This document shows positions 52,661-60,687 of a DNA stretch of 64,000 bases, in pieces. Made by a program: the position numbers and the translations under genes. The notes under the pieces are model-generated. The model had not been told where the DNA came from. It made no database searches and worked only from the letters and a program-made list of their open reading frames with translations. The DNA is from Nonomuraea longispora (GTDB lineage: Bacteria > Actinomycetota > Actinomycetes > Streptosporangiales > Streptosporangiaceae). How positions within the stretch are numbered: position 1 is the first letter of the stretch; every line of letters begins with the position of its first letter. Location of the stretch: positions 1-64,000 of the forward strand of contig NZ_SMJZ01000005.1 of the NCBI RefSeq assembly GCF_004348345.1. The letters run 5' to 3'.

Positions 52661-53208
52661 TTCGATGCCCCCTGGTCGATCAGCGGCAGCGTACGCAGCG
52701 CCCGCAGTTCGAGTTCGTCGATCTGCTTGGCGCGGTGCGCGCCGAACTTCGTGTTCTGGATCTTGTCGTGCAGCTTCACGATCGAGTCGATCAGCATCTC
52801 GGGCCGCGGCGGGCAGCCGGGCAGGTAGATGTCGACCGGCACGATGTGGTCGACGCCCTGCACGATGGCGTAGTTGTTGAACATGCCGCCGCTGGAGGCG
52901 CACACCCCCATGGAGATGACCCACTTCGGCTCGGCCATCTGGTCGTAGATCTGGCGCAGCACGGGCGCCATCTTCTGCGACACCCGCCCGGCGACGATCA
53001 TGAGGTCGGCCTGGCGGGGAGACGCCGAAGCGCGCTCCATGCCGAAGCGCGCCAGGTCGTAGTGGGGGCCACCGGTGGCCATCAGTTCGATGGCGCAACA
53101 GGCGAGGCCGAACGTGGCCGGCCACACGGAGTTCTTGCGCGCCCACCCGGCGGCCGCCTCGACGGTGCTGAGGATGAACCCGCTGGGGAGTTTCTCTTCA
53201 AGTCCCAT
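52657..53208 (-). CDS. nuoB: NADH-quinone oxidoreductase subunit B
   Basis: 183 aa. [10 protein letters not shown] carries the adjacent Cys pair of cluster N2; later Cys in [10 protein letters not shown] and LPGCPPRPE complete the ligand set. It delivers electrons to menaquinone. Starts 2 bp after nuoA; ATG 53208. Confidence 0.97.
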   Translation of the reverse strand: MGLEEKLPSGFILSTVEAAAGWARKNSVWPATFGLACCAIELMATGGPHYDLARFGMERASASPRQADLMIVAGRVSQKMAPVLRQIYDQMAEPKWVISMGVCASSGGMFNNYAIVQGVDHIVPVDIYLPGCPPRPEMLIDSIVKLHDKIQNTKFGAHRAKQIDELELRALRTLPLIDQGASK

Positions 53209-53210
53209 TT

Positions 53211-53606
53211 TCAGTCCCAGTCCAGACCCTTGCGGCGCCACACGTACGCGTAGGCGACGAGCACGGTGACGATGAACAGCAGCATCTCCACCAGGGCGAA
53301 CAGCCCCAGCCCCGGAGAGATCGTCTGGCCCGCGTCGTTCAGCTGAGGCGCGAACGAGACCGCCCACGGATAGAGGAAGATGATCTCGATGTCGAACACG
53401 ATGAAAAGCATCGCGGTGACCATGTACTTGAGCGGGAACCGTCCGCCACCGACCGGCTGGGGCGTCGGCTCGATGCCGCATTCGTAGGCGTCGAGCTTCG
53501 CGCGGTTCCAGCGCTTAGGGCCGGTGAAGGGAGCGATGGCGACCGAGAAGATCGCGAAGCCCCCCGCGAGAACGGCGAGCACCAGGATGGGCACGTAAAG
53601 GTCCAT
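53211..53606 (-). CDS. nuoA: NADH-quinone oxidoreductase subunit A
   Basis: 131 aa, three helices; [21 protein letters not shown] carries the conserved loop Cys/Glu. First nuo gene in the operon, 64 bp downstream of menJ, with no convincing separate promoter or terminator in the gap, so it is probably co-transcribed with menJ. Confidence 0.96.
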   Translation of the reverse strand: MDLYVPILVLAVLAGGFAIFSVAIAPFTGPKRWNRAKLDAYECGIEPTPQPVGGGRFPLKYMVTAMLFIVFDIEIIFLYPWAVSFAPQLNDAGQTISPGLGLFALVEMLLFIVTVLVAYAYVWRRKGLDWD

Positions 53607-53670
53607 CGCTACGCCTCCTCTGGAGTCGCCGCGCGCGCGGGCGCGCAGCCGGATCTGTCAGTTCTGAGAT

Positions 53671-54990
53671 TCATGCTGGTGGCGCGACCTTCGAGAGTGC
53701 GTTTATGATCTTGTCCGACGCATCGCCTCGCCGGTCGGTGAGATTACCAAGGAGTTTGAGCGCGAAGCGCATCAGCCTCGGGTGAGGAAGCCCGTGCCTG
53801 GTGCCGAAGCGCATCACGCCCGGCTTCCCGATCGCCTCGACGAACCATCTGCCGAGAGTGAAGTAACCACCGTATGCGTCTTTCAGCACGCGGGGGTAAG
53901 TCCGCAGGGTCCGCTCGCGCTGCGCGGGAGTGGTGCCCCTGAGTGCCTTTGCGATGATCTCCGCGGCGATCTCGCCGGTCTCCATGGCGTACGCGATGCC
54001 CTCGCCGTTGAACGGGTTGATCGAGCCGCCGGAGTCGCCCACGAGCACCAGGCCGCGCGTGTAGTGCGGCTGCCTGTTGAAGGCCATCGGGAGCGCGGCG
54101 CCGCGGATGGGCGCCGTCATGTTCTCCTCGGTGAAGCCCCAGTCGGCCGGCATCGACCGGCACCAGCGCCTGAGCAGGTCGCGGTAGTCGATGTTCTTGA
54201 ACTGCGCGCTGGTGTTGAGCAGGCCGAGCCCCACGTTGGCGGTGCCGTCGCCGACGCCGAACACCCAGCCGTAGCCGGGCAGCAGCGTGTCGCCGTCCCA
54301 CAGCTCCAGCCACGTCTCCAGATAGTCGTCGTCGTGGCGGGGGCTTTCGAAGTAGGTGCGCACGGCCACACCCATCGGGCGGTCCTCACGCTTGTGCAGC
54401 CCCATCCCGAGGGCGAGGCGGGTGCTGTTGCCGTCGGCCGCCACGACCACGCGGGCGCGGAACGTACGGCCGTCCTTGGTGGTGACCCCGACGATGTGGC
54501 CGCTGCGGTCGTCGAGCACGGGACCGGTGACGGTGACGCCCTCCATGAGGCGCGCGCCCGTCTTCACCGCCGTCGCCGCGACGATCTGGTCGAAGTCCTG
54601 CCGGGTGCGTACGAGCCCGAAGTCGGGGAAGCGCTCCAGCTGGGGCCAGTCCAGCTCGAACCGCAGGCCGCCGCCCACGACCCGCAGGCCCTTGTTCCTG
54701 ACCCAGCCGGGGGCGTCGATGTCGACCCCCATGTTCAGCAGTTGCTTGACCGCCCGCGGCGTCAGTCCGTCGCCGCAGACCTTCTCCCGGGGGAACCTGG
54801 TCTTCTCAAGGACCAGCACGTCGAGGCCGGCCTGAGCGAGGTAGAAGGCGGCGGCGGAGCCGGCCGGACCGGCACCGACGACGATGACATCAGCGTCAGC
54901 TGTGCCCCCGGTCGCGTCAGCGCCACTTCGTCGGCCCAGCTCTTGAAGTAGGAGCTCCTGCGCTTGAGGTCGGGCTGCTGGCACGGTCAC
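53671..54990 (-). CDS. menJ: Geranylgeranyl reductase-family FAD protein, probable menaquinone reductase
   Basis: 439 aa. ADVIVVGAGPAGSAAAFYLA is the FAD Rossmann motif (residues ~33-52); GDGLTPRAVKQL and LVGDSGGSINPFNGEGIAYAM are typical of geranylgeranyl reductase/MenJ proteins. MenJ saturates the beta-isoprene unit of menaquinone in mycobacteria. It is upstream of nuoA in the same orientation and shares the operon with a polyprenyl synthase; menG is 1 kb away, so the menaquinone role is well supported by context. A GTG at 54990 is used; N-terminal length is uncertain. Confidence 0.88.
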   Translation of the reverse strand: MTVPAARPQAQELLLQELGRRSGADATGGTADADVIVVGAGPAGSAAAFYLAQAGLDVLVLEKTRFPREKVCGDGLTPRAVKQLLNMGVDIDAPGWVRNKGLRVVGGGLRFELDWPQLERFPDFGLVRTRQDFDQIVAATAVKTGARLMEGVTVTGPVLDDRSGHIVGVTTKDGRTFRARVVVAADGNSTRLALGMGLHKREDRPMGVAVRTYFESPRHDDDYLETWLELWDGDTLLPGYGWVFGVGDGTANVGLGLLNTSAQFKNIDYRDLLRRWCRSMPADWGFTEENMTAPIRGAALPMAFNRQPHYTRGLVLVGDSGGSINPFNGEGIAYAMETGEIAAEIIAKALRGTTPAQRERTLRTYPRVLKDAYGGYFTLGRWFVEAIGKPGVMRFGTRHGLPHPRLMRFALKLLGNLTDRRGDASDKIINALSKVAPPA

Positions 54991-55044
54991 TGGACTGTCC
55001 TGTCCTACACGCTCGAAGGCCTTGGGGTGTGGCGCCTTCGTTCC

Positions 55045-55064
55045 TTTGTGAACCCCTTCACAAA
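55045..55064. promoter_or_regulatory. Rex operator upstream of menJ-nuo
   Basis: TTTGTGAA-CCCC-TTCACAAA is a perfect palindrome matching the Rex consensus TTGTGAAnnnnTTCACAA. It begins 55 bp upstream of menJ and just downstream of a possible minus-strand -10 (TAGACT, 55083-55078). Rex is the NADH/NAD+-sensing repressor of nuo and other respiratory genes in Streptomyces, so redox control of the whole operon is expected. Confidence 0.85.
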
Positions 55065-55137
55065 CTTGTCGGCCCGAAGTCTACTGCTTTTCGTGCACAA
55101 AGTGGCAGTCGGGGGGCACTTCACGGACACGACAAGA

Positions 55138-55157
55138 CCCTTCGTCCTGACGAAGGG
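55138..55157 (-). terminator. Hairpin between DUF397 and the menJ-nuo promoter
   Basis: CCCTTCGT-CCTG-ACGAAGGG forms an 8-bp stem with a tetraloop, 25 bp after the DUF397 stop, isolating it from the menJ-nuo promoter. Confidence 0.65.
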
Positions 55158-55181
55158 CCTTTACCTGCGTGCCGGCTACCG

Positions 55182-55385
55182 TCAAACGTCGAACTCGTCG
55201 TGCCGGACCCCCCTGACGAAGGCCCGCCACTCGCCGGGGGTGAACGCCAGAGCCGGGCCGGAGGGGTCCTTGGAGTCGCGGATCAGGATCTCCCCGCCGG
55301 TGCCCCTGGCGAACTCGACACACTCGCCTGCCGCTCCGCTGAAGGAGCTCTTGCGCCAGCCATCCGACAGGACACGATCGTTCAT
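55182..55385 (-). CDS. DUF397 domain protein
   Basis: 67 aa. WRKSSFSGAAGECVEFAR and IRDSKDPSGPALAF with EWRAFVRGV match DUF397. These small proteins are usually paired with an upstream XRE/Scr1-type regulator (DUF5753), forming a developmental or toxin-antitoxin-like pair. Here the upstream partner is a fragment (55500-55670). ATG 55385 has GGAGGA upstream. Confidence 0.85.
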   Translation of the reverse strand: MNDRVLSDGWRKSSFSGAAGECVEFARGTGGEILIRDSKDPSGPALAFTPGEWRAFVRGVRHDEFDV

Positions 55386-55499
55386 CGGACGGCGTCCTCC
55401 AGCCTCAACGGTCACTCTGGCAACAATAATGAGCACGGTGCGCGGACGCAGCCGGAACGAGTCCGCGCAGCGAACCATTGCGGTCACAAAACGATCACT

Positions 55500-55670
55500 T
55501 TAGGGACCGGCGAGCGAGGCGATGAAGGCCCGCGACTCCTCCTCGCTCAGCGCCTGGCTCAGGAGCCCGCCGAGCACCAGAGAGTACCGAAGGACCGTCT
55601 CCTCGTCTTCCGACAGTGTGAAAACGGGATGGTTCTCGAAGTAGACGGCCTCGCGGGAGATATGCCCGTT
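55500..55670 (-). pseudogene. C-terminal fragment of an XRE/DUF5753 regulator
   Basis: The minus strand reads SREAVYFENHPVFTL, DEETVLRYSLVLGGLL, ALSEEESRAFIASL and stops at 55500, the tail of an Scr1-type DUF5753 regulator. An in-frame stop at 55671-55673 closes the frame after about 56 codons; the HTH and most of the sensor domain are absent. It explains the otherwise orphan DUF397 gene. Confidence 0.7.
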
Positions 55671-55673
55671 TCA

Positions 55674-56006
55674 ACTACCGGGCCATCCTCGCCGGGAAGG
55701 TCTGCCTTCGTCCCGGAGAGTCCCTGCCATCATCCCCGCGGGAATTGCACGGGAACGCCCTCCGGCACACCGCAGAGTAGCCCGCCACGACGGAATGCGG
55801 GGGGAAGAAGGGAGAGGCAAATCCGGGAATTGCGGGTGCGCGAATGGGCGCATGGTCGGAACCCATCCGCCCCGTAGCCGCGCAGCACCGACCCTGACCT
55901 GGAGCCGACAATCGGAGCCGCTGGGATGTCAGACAGTAACGCGAGAGCGCGAAGGAGGCGGACGTCTACCGGCGCCACCGCTGGGCCCAGCTGATCACCA
56001 TCGAGC
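55674..56006. other. Non-coding stretch upstream of the DUF5753 remnant
   Basis: No gene is supported. The plus strand near 55940-56020 reads RESAKEADVYRRHRWAQLIT and stops, possibly the tail of a lost protein; the deletion that removed the DUF5753 N-terminus may lie here. Confidence 0.35.
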
Positions 56007-56723
56007 TCAGGCGGGCTTGAATCCCCGGTGCATGGCGACGATCCCCATCGTGAGGTCGCGCCAGGCCACCCGTTCCCAGCCGGCGTACTGGATCATCCGC
56101 GCCAGCGTCGGCTGGTCGGGCCATTCGCGGATCGACTCCGCCAGATATTCGTAGGAGTCGTCGTTGGACCCGAACACCTTGGCCACCTTGGGCAGCAGCT
56201 TCATCAGATATTCGCGGTAGACCACGTCGAACGGCGCGAACGTGACGTGCGAGAACTCCAAAATCACCAGGCGCCCGCCAGGTCTCGTCACCCGCAGCAT
56301 CTCCTCAAGCGCCCGCGTGGTGTCGTGCACATTGCGCAGCGCCACCGAGATCGTCACCGCGTCGAAAGAGTCGTCGGCGAACGGCAAGCGCGTCGCGTCA
56401 CCCGCGACGAACGGCACCCCCTGCCCCGAAAGCGCGTTGCCACCATGGCGGCGTACGCCGGTGCTGAGCATGCCGAGGGAGAAGTCGGAGGCGATCGCCC
56501 GCGCGCCCAGCGAGGTGAACGCGTCGGTGGAGGTGCCCGTGCCGGCTCCCAGGTCAAGAACGATCTCCCCGGGCCCCGCGTCGACCGTGGCCGCCACCGC
56601 CTTGCGCCAGAGCCTGACCTGCCCGAGGGAGATCACGTCGTTGACCAGATCGTAACGCCGGGCGGTGCGATCGAACATCGCGGCGACCTCGTCCGGCTGT
56701 TTGTCCAACTGAGCGCGCGTCAT
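56007..56723 (-). CDS. menG: Demethylmenaquinone methyltransferase
   Basis: 238 aa, UbiE/COQ5 family. [18 protein letters not shown] is the SAM motif; [23 protein letters not shown] and [15 protein letters not shown] are the family signatures. It methylates demethylmenaquinone to menaquinone. ATG 56723 ([13 protein letters not shown]) is used; a GTG two codons upstream is possible. Separated from menJ by the DUF397 region but functionally linked. Confidence 0.94.
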   Translation of the reverse strand: MTRAQLDKQPDEVAAMFDRTARRYDLVNDVISLGQVRLWRKAVAATVDAGPGEIVLDLGAGTGTSTDAFTSLGARAIASDFSLGMLSTGVRRHGGNALSGQGVPFVAGDATRLPFADDSFDAVTISVALRNVHDTTRALEEMLRVTRPGGRLVILEFSHVTFAPFDVVYREYLMKLLPKVAKVFGSNDDSYEYLAESIREWPDQPTLARMIQYAGWERVAWRDLTMGIVAMHRGFKPA

Positions 56724-56800
56724 GCCCACACCATATGGCTATCGGGACAACCAACGGAAAGTATCCACTCCATTACGCAACGTCTGCTAGGAATTGGCAA

Positions 56801-58006
56801 ATGCTTGCCCGTCTCGCCCTTGCGGCGATCATCGCCTCGGCCCCCACCGCGCATCCCCGCGTCGTGCTGGCCGACCCGATCGACAGCACCCCTCACGTGC
56901 TCGACGGCATCGTCAACGCCATCGCCGTCGTGGGCCGTACCGTCGTGGTCGGCGGCGCCTTCAGCGAGGTCGCCGACGCCGCCCGCACCACCACCTATCC
57001 GCGCGCCAACCTGTTCGCCTACGACCTGGCCACCGGCCGCGTCCTTGAGGACTTCGCGCCCGTCGTCCCGGGCGCGGTCCACGGCCTGGCCGCGGGCGAG
57101 CGCGGCACCGTCTACGTCGGCGGCCAGTTCCACGGCGTCAACAACGAGCCGGCCAGGGCCCTGGCGCGGCTCCGTCTCTCCGACGGCGCGCTGGTGCCGG
57201 GCTTCGCGCCGCGCATCGGCGGCGGCACGGTGACCACGCTGGCCCGCCAGGGCTCCCAGCTGTACGTCGGCGGCGACTTCGTCAGCCCGCGCACCGCGCT
57301 GGCCAGGCTCGACGCGGTCACCGGCGCGACCGACCCCGGCTTCGCCGTCACGCCGGGCAAGCCGCTGACCAGGCGGGTGAAGGTCTACGCGCTGGCCCTC
57401 TCCCGCGACAGGCTCGCCGTCGACGGCACGTTCACCACGCTCGACGGCGCATCCAGGCCTCAGCTCGGGCTGATCGACGTCAGCGGGCGCGCGGCGAAGG
57501 TGGCGCCGTGGCGGACCGACGTGTACGCGCGCAGGTGCATGGCCGCGTTCCCGTCGTACGTGCGCGGTCTCGACTTCGCGCCCGACGGCCGCTATTTCGC
57601 GGTGGTCACCACGGGCGGCCCGCGGGCCGGCATGTGCGACACGACCGCGAGATTCGAGACCTACGCCAAGGGCTCGCGCATCAAGCCGACCTGGGTGAAC
57701 AGCACAGGAGGCGATTCGCTCTACGCCGTCTCGGTGACGGGGGCGGCGGTCTATGTGGGCGGCCACCAGCGCTGGCTCGACAATCCGCGGGGCCACGACT
57801 CCGCCGGTCCAGGAGCGGTGTCACGGCCAGGCATCGGCGCCATTCATCCGCGCACAGGAAAGGCGCTCAGTTGGAATCCCACGCGCGAGCGCGGGATCGG
57901 CGTGAAGGCGTTTTACGCGCACCCCACCGGACTACTTGTCGGTAGCGACACGACGAGACTCGGACGGGAGTACCATGCCCGGATTGGCATGTTCCCCCTG
58001 CCCTAG
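56801..58006 (+). CDS. Secreted beta-propeller-like protein (delta-60-repeat type)
   Basis: 401 aa. Signal peptide LARLALAAIIASAP, then repeated units such as VVGGAFSEV, VYVGGQFHGV, LYVGGDFVS, VDGTFTTLDG and VYVGGHQRW, i.e. about six blades with the G-G-x-F pattern of delta-60 repeats. Extracellular, function unknown. ATG 56801 begins the signal peptide; a longer in-frame start at 56735 is not preferred. It converges with DUF4229 (4-bp overlap). Confidence 0.82.
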   Translation: MLARLALAAIIASAPTAHPRVVLADPIDSTPHVLDGIVNAIAVVGRTVVVGGAFSEVADAARTTTYPRANLFAYDLATGRVLEDFAPVVPGAVHGLAAGERGTVYVGGQFHGVNNEPARALARLRLSDGALVPGFAPRIGGGTVTTLARQGSQLYVGGDFVSPRTALARLDAVTGATDPGFAVTPGKPLTRRVKVYALALSRDRLAVDGTFTTLDGASRPQLGLIDVSGRAAKVAPWRTDVYARRCMAAFPSYVRGLDFAPDGRYFAVVTTGGPRAGMCDTTARFETYAKGSRIKPTWVNSTGGDSLYAVSVTGAAVYVGGHQRWLDNPRGHDSAGPGAVSRPGIGAIHPRTGKALSWNPTRERGIGVKAFYAHPTGLLVGSDTTRLGREYHARIGMFPLP

Positions 58007-58221
58007 TCGTCCTGCGGCTTCGGCCGGTCGACCCTGTCGCTGATGCGTGCGCTCATGGCGTCACGCTGCCTGGACAGCAGGACGTAGCTCGCTATGCCGC
58101 TGATCAAGAATGAGCAGATGATCAGCACCAGCGGGTTACTCAGCCCGAGCAGCCACAGCACACCCAGGGTCACCAGAAACAGGCCGATCCGCGACGCGGT
58201 GTAAACGAGAACGGGACGCAC
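58003..58221 (-). CDS. DUF4229 membrane protein
   Basis: 72 aa from GTG 58221. Two hydrophobic helices (IGLFLVTLGVLWLLGL and PLVLIICSFLISGIASYVLL) and a basic/acidic tail with RQRDAMSARI fit DUF4229, a small actinobacterial membrane protein of unknown role often found near menaquinone and respiratory genes. An upstream in-frame extension to 58320 is poorly supported. Confidence 0.8.
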   Translation of the reverse strand: MRPVLVYTASRIGLFLVTLGVLWLLGLSNPLVLIICSFLISGIASYVLLSRQRDAMSARISDRVDRPKPQDD

Positions 58222-58477
58222 GGGTTCGAGGTTACTCGGACCTGTGGCGCGGTCGCTCTTCGCATCAGACGCGAGCGCTGCTACTGTCCCAGTCAGGGAG
58301 TTTCGTAAAGAAACACCCACGAGAGCCCCAAAGAGGCTCTATCATATAACAATCGGGCAGTCAGCTGATAACAACCCGTGATCTTTGTAGAAAACCACGG
58401 ATAAATCAGGCTTCGCTCGACACACTGGTTACCTGTCCGCCCGCTGGCAGGAAGCGGGATGCGAGGGGGAGAGATTG

Positions 58478-58699
58478 GTGGAGAGTAGCAGCGAGCGTCT
58501 GCTGACCCCAGGAGAGGTTGCCGCCCTCTTCCGGGTAGACCCAAAGACGGTTACGCGCTGGGCTGCGGCAGGCCGCATCAGCAGTATCCGCACCCCCGGA
58601 GGGCACCGGCGCTTCCGCGAGTCGGAAGTCCACGCCCTTCTCCGAGGCGAGGACGTTCTCACGGCCGACAGGCCTGCAGGTGAGTCCCCGCGCGTCTGA
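58478..58699 (+). CDS. bldC: BldC-like MerR-type developmental regulator
   Basis: 73 aa. LLTPGEVAALFRVDPKTVTR and GGHRRFRESEVHALL are the BldC signatures: a single winged HTH without an effector domain. In Streptomyces BldC represses premature sporulation genes. GTG 58478 has GGGGGAG seven bases upstream and is chosen over TTG 58475. The region before it (58322-58477) is AT-rich and holds a 6-bp AGAGCC/GGCTCT hairpin at 58322-58340. Orthology with the master BldC is not certain; the genome may hold paralogues. Confidence 0.85.
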   Translation: MESSSERLLTPGEVAALFRVDPKTVTRWAAAGRISSIRTPGGHRRFRESEVHALLRGEDVLTADRPAGESPRV

Positions 58700-58713
58700 C
58701 ATTCCGTCCAGTC

Positions 58714-58738
58714 GGTGATCCTGTCCGCCAGGATCACC
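58714..58738 (+). terminator. Terminator after the BldC-like gene
   Basis: GGTGATCCTG and CAGGATCACC form a perfect 10-bp stem with a TCCGC loop, starting 14 bp after the stop. Confidence 0.8.
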
Positions 58739-58848
58739 GCGGGCGGGATCACACTGTTGCGTGCTTCCCGGCCACACTTCCGTACGGTGAGCACGGGGCG
58801 GCGCCATCCGCCGACCGTGGCTGGCGCCTGTCCGTCCGTTCCCCCCCC

Positions 58849-59091
58849 TCAGGCGCCTTCCTGCTCCGCCTTGAAGGCCAGGAACTCCCGCTCCAGGTCG
58901 TCGTTCTCCTCTTCCCAGCGCCGGCGGCGCTCGGCCGCCTCCTCCTCCGTCAGCGCCTCGGGCAGGAACGTCTCATAATCGGGGTCACCGGGTTGGAGCT
59001 CCACGTACGCGTTTCCGATCAGCCGACCGTCCTCGCTGGTCAGGCTCTGCGGTACGCGTAGCGTCCCGTCCGCGAGCCGGATGACGTACAT
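58849..59091 (-). CDS. Small hypothetical protein, 80 aa
   Basis: MYVIRLADGTLRVPQSLTSE then a strongly acidic, Glu/Arg-rich helix EEEAAERRRRWEEENDDLER. No motif. It starts 10 bp after the metallopeptidase stop in the same orientation, so it is likely co-transcribed and might be an inhibitor or chaperone of that protein (inference). Confidence 0.7.
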   Translation of the reverse strand: MYVIRLADGTLRVPQSLTSEDGRLIGNAYVELQPGDPDYETFLPEALTEEEAAERRRRWEEENDDLEREFLAFKAEQEGA

Positions 59092-59101
59092 GGTGGACCA
59101 C

Positions 59102-60259
59102 CTATATTCCGTAGCGCCGGTTGAAGAACAACATGACGTCGAGCGCCATCCGCGTGTCGCCCCCCAGCATGTCCACCAGGGCAGGACGCTGGCGGGAGGC
59201 GATCGCGGCGAAGGCGTCGGCGAAGAACTCCTTGCGTCCCAGCCCGCCTCCCTGGCGGTGGAACATCGAGGCCAGCACCGGCATGGCCGTCTCGTAGAGC
59301 TCCACGAACTCGGGCGAGTCCGAGACCCACTCGCCGTGCGCCGAGTCGACGTCGTCGATCGCGTGGCCGACCTCGTGCATCATCACGTCAGGAGTGGGCG
59401 AGGGGCGGTCGCCCACCACGATCTTGCGGTCTCCGTACGCCCCGGCGCAGATGTCCCAGGTCGCGCGGCCTGACGGCAGGGGGGCGCCGCGCAAGTAACC
59501 CATGTCGTCGAGGTCGGGCACGCCTCCCCCGCCGACGTAGACGCCTTCGAGCCCGGCCGCGAGCTTGTCCTTCAGCCCGTCGGGCAGCCGGGCCAGGCTC
59601 TCCACCGCGTGCACGACCTCGGGGGACGGCGGCCCCCTCCTGACGTCCCACTGACGGTGCAGGATCCGCTCCAGGCTGCCGCAGTGGCGTAAACCGTCGC
59701 CCATCGAGGGCTGGTCGGGCCGGTTCGGCTGCGCTCTGGGCGGCCCGTCGTTGAGCTCGAAGTCGTACCAGGTGTAGACGGGACGCTCGGCCACGGCGGC
59801 GGGCAGGCGTGCGCGGCGCTCGCGCACCGCGAAGGCGTCCCACGTCACCTGGCGCTCCCGGCGGCCCGGCGGCGTCCCTGCCTCACCAGTCGGCCAGGTC
59901 GTGCGCTCCGGCCGCTCCGCGCCCGGCCAGGACCTGCGCTCCGGCCGCTCGGACCCCGGCCATGGCCTGGTGTCCGGTTGGTCGGCCCCCGGCCACGTCC
60001 GGCGTTCCGGCTGCTCGGCACCAGGCCAGGACGGGCGCTCCTGGCGCCCGCCGAGCTTGCCGCTGCCCGCCGGGCGGCGGCGGTCCGTGACCTCACGTGC
60101 TTTGGCCGCCGCACGGGCCTCCCTGCGCCTCTCACGGGCGTTGCGCCAGAACGAGCGCTCGGAGTCGGGAGGCGCCTCGCCGCGCCGGGAGAAGAGATAG
60201 GAGCCGCGCCGCCACCAACGACCGCGTCGATGCCGGCCCTTGTCCTGAGAAAAGGCCAT
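59102..60259 (-). CDS. HExxH metallopeptidase with Pro-rich tandem repeats
   Basis: 385 aa. The C-terminal domain has MMHEVGHAIDD (H-E-x2-H, zinc site) and KEFFADAFAA (third ligand Glu), as in anthrax-lethal-factor-like metallopeptidases. Residues ~75-125 hold about five copies of a 10-13-residue unit WPGAEQPERR with variations (WPGADQPDTR, WPGSERPERR), a low-complexity linker. The N-terminus is very Arg-rich and lacks a signal peptide. ATG 60259 has GAGAGG four to five bases upstream. Target unknown; it may be cytoplasmic or secreted by a non-Sec route. Confidence 0.8.
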   Translation of the reverse strand: MAFSQDKGRHRRGRWWRRGSYLFSRRGEAPPDSERSFWRNARERRREARAAAKAREVTDRRRPAGSGKLGGRQERPSWPGAEQPERRTWPGADQPDTRPWPGSERPERRSWPGAERPERTTWPTGEAGTPPGRRERQVTWDAFAVRERRARLPAAVAERPVYTWYDFELNDGPPRAQPNRPDQPSMGDGLRHCGSLERILHRQWDVRRGPPSPEVVHAVESLARLPDGLKDKLAAGLEGVYVGGGGVPDLDDMGYLRGAPLPSGRATWDICAGAYGDRKIVVGDRPSPTPDVMMHEVGHAIDDVDSAHGEWVSDSPEFVELYETAMPVLASMFHRQGGGLGRKEFFADAFAAIASRQRPALVDMLGGDTRMALDVMLFFNRRYGI

Positions 60260-60393
60260 CGCACCTCTCAACGCCATGAAGTCCATGCAGACCGGCACAT
60301 CGAGTTCCACCGTACGACGTCGATCTTCCCCTAGTCACCCGAAATGGGACATCAAGCGGCACGATCACGCTGAGGATGGCTTACAGTTCGGGC

Positions 60394-60687
60394 ATGGCAG
60401 GTGTTCTAATCGGCCTGGGGCTGCTCGCCTTCTGGCTCTTCTCCCTCTTCGACGTGGTCACCACGCCGGAAGACGAAGTTAGGAACGTACCAAAAGCGCT
60501 CTGGATCCTGATTGTCGTGCTGATCCCGCTGCTCGGCGGGGTGGTGTGGATGGTCCGGGGCCGTCCGCGGGCCCCGCGCGCGGCATGGCCCGTCCCCCCG
60601 GGCCCCGGCACGCCGAAGGGACCGGACGACGACCCCGACTTCCTCCGCGACCTCGACCGCCGCATGCGCGGCGATGACGTCAGTTAA
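60394..60687 (+). CDS. Phospholipase D-nuclease N-terminal (PLDc_N) domain membrane protein
   Basis: 97 aa. Two helices (IGLGLLAFWLFSLFDVV and LWILIVVLIPLLGGVVWMVRG) separated by the short loop VTTPEDEVRNVPKA match PLDc_N. ATG 60394 is favoured because TACAGT lies exactly six bases upstream (leaderless spacing); an in-frame ATG at 60376 lies upstream of this box. The 3' end overlaps ccsB by 4 bp. Confidence 0.8.
   Translation: MAGVLIGLGLLAFWLFSLFDVVTTPEDEVRNVPKALWILIVVLIPLLGGVVWMVRGRPRAPRAAWPVPPGPGTPKGPDDDPDFLRDLDRRMRGDDVS

Noticed and set aside
53607-53670. Separate nuoA promoter
   Set aside because: The 64-bp gap has a GC-rich CGCG-alternating stretch but no convincing -35/-10 pair.
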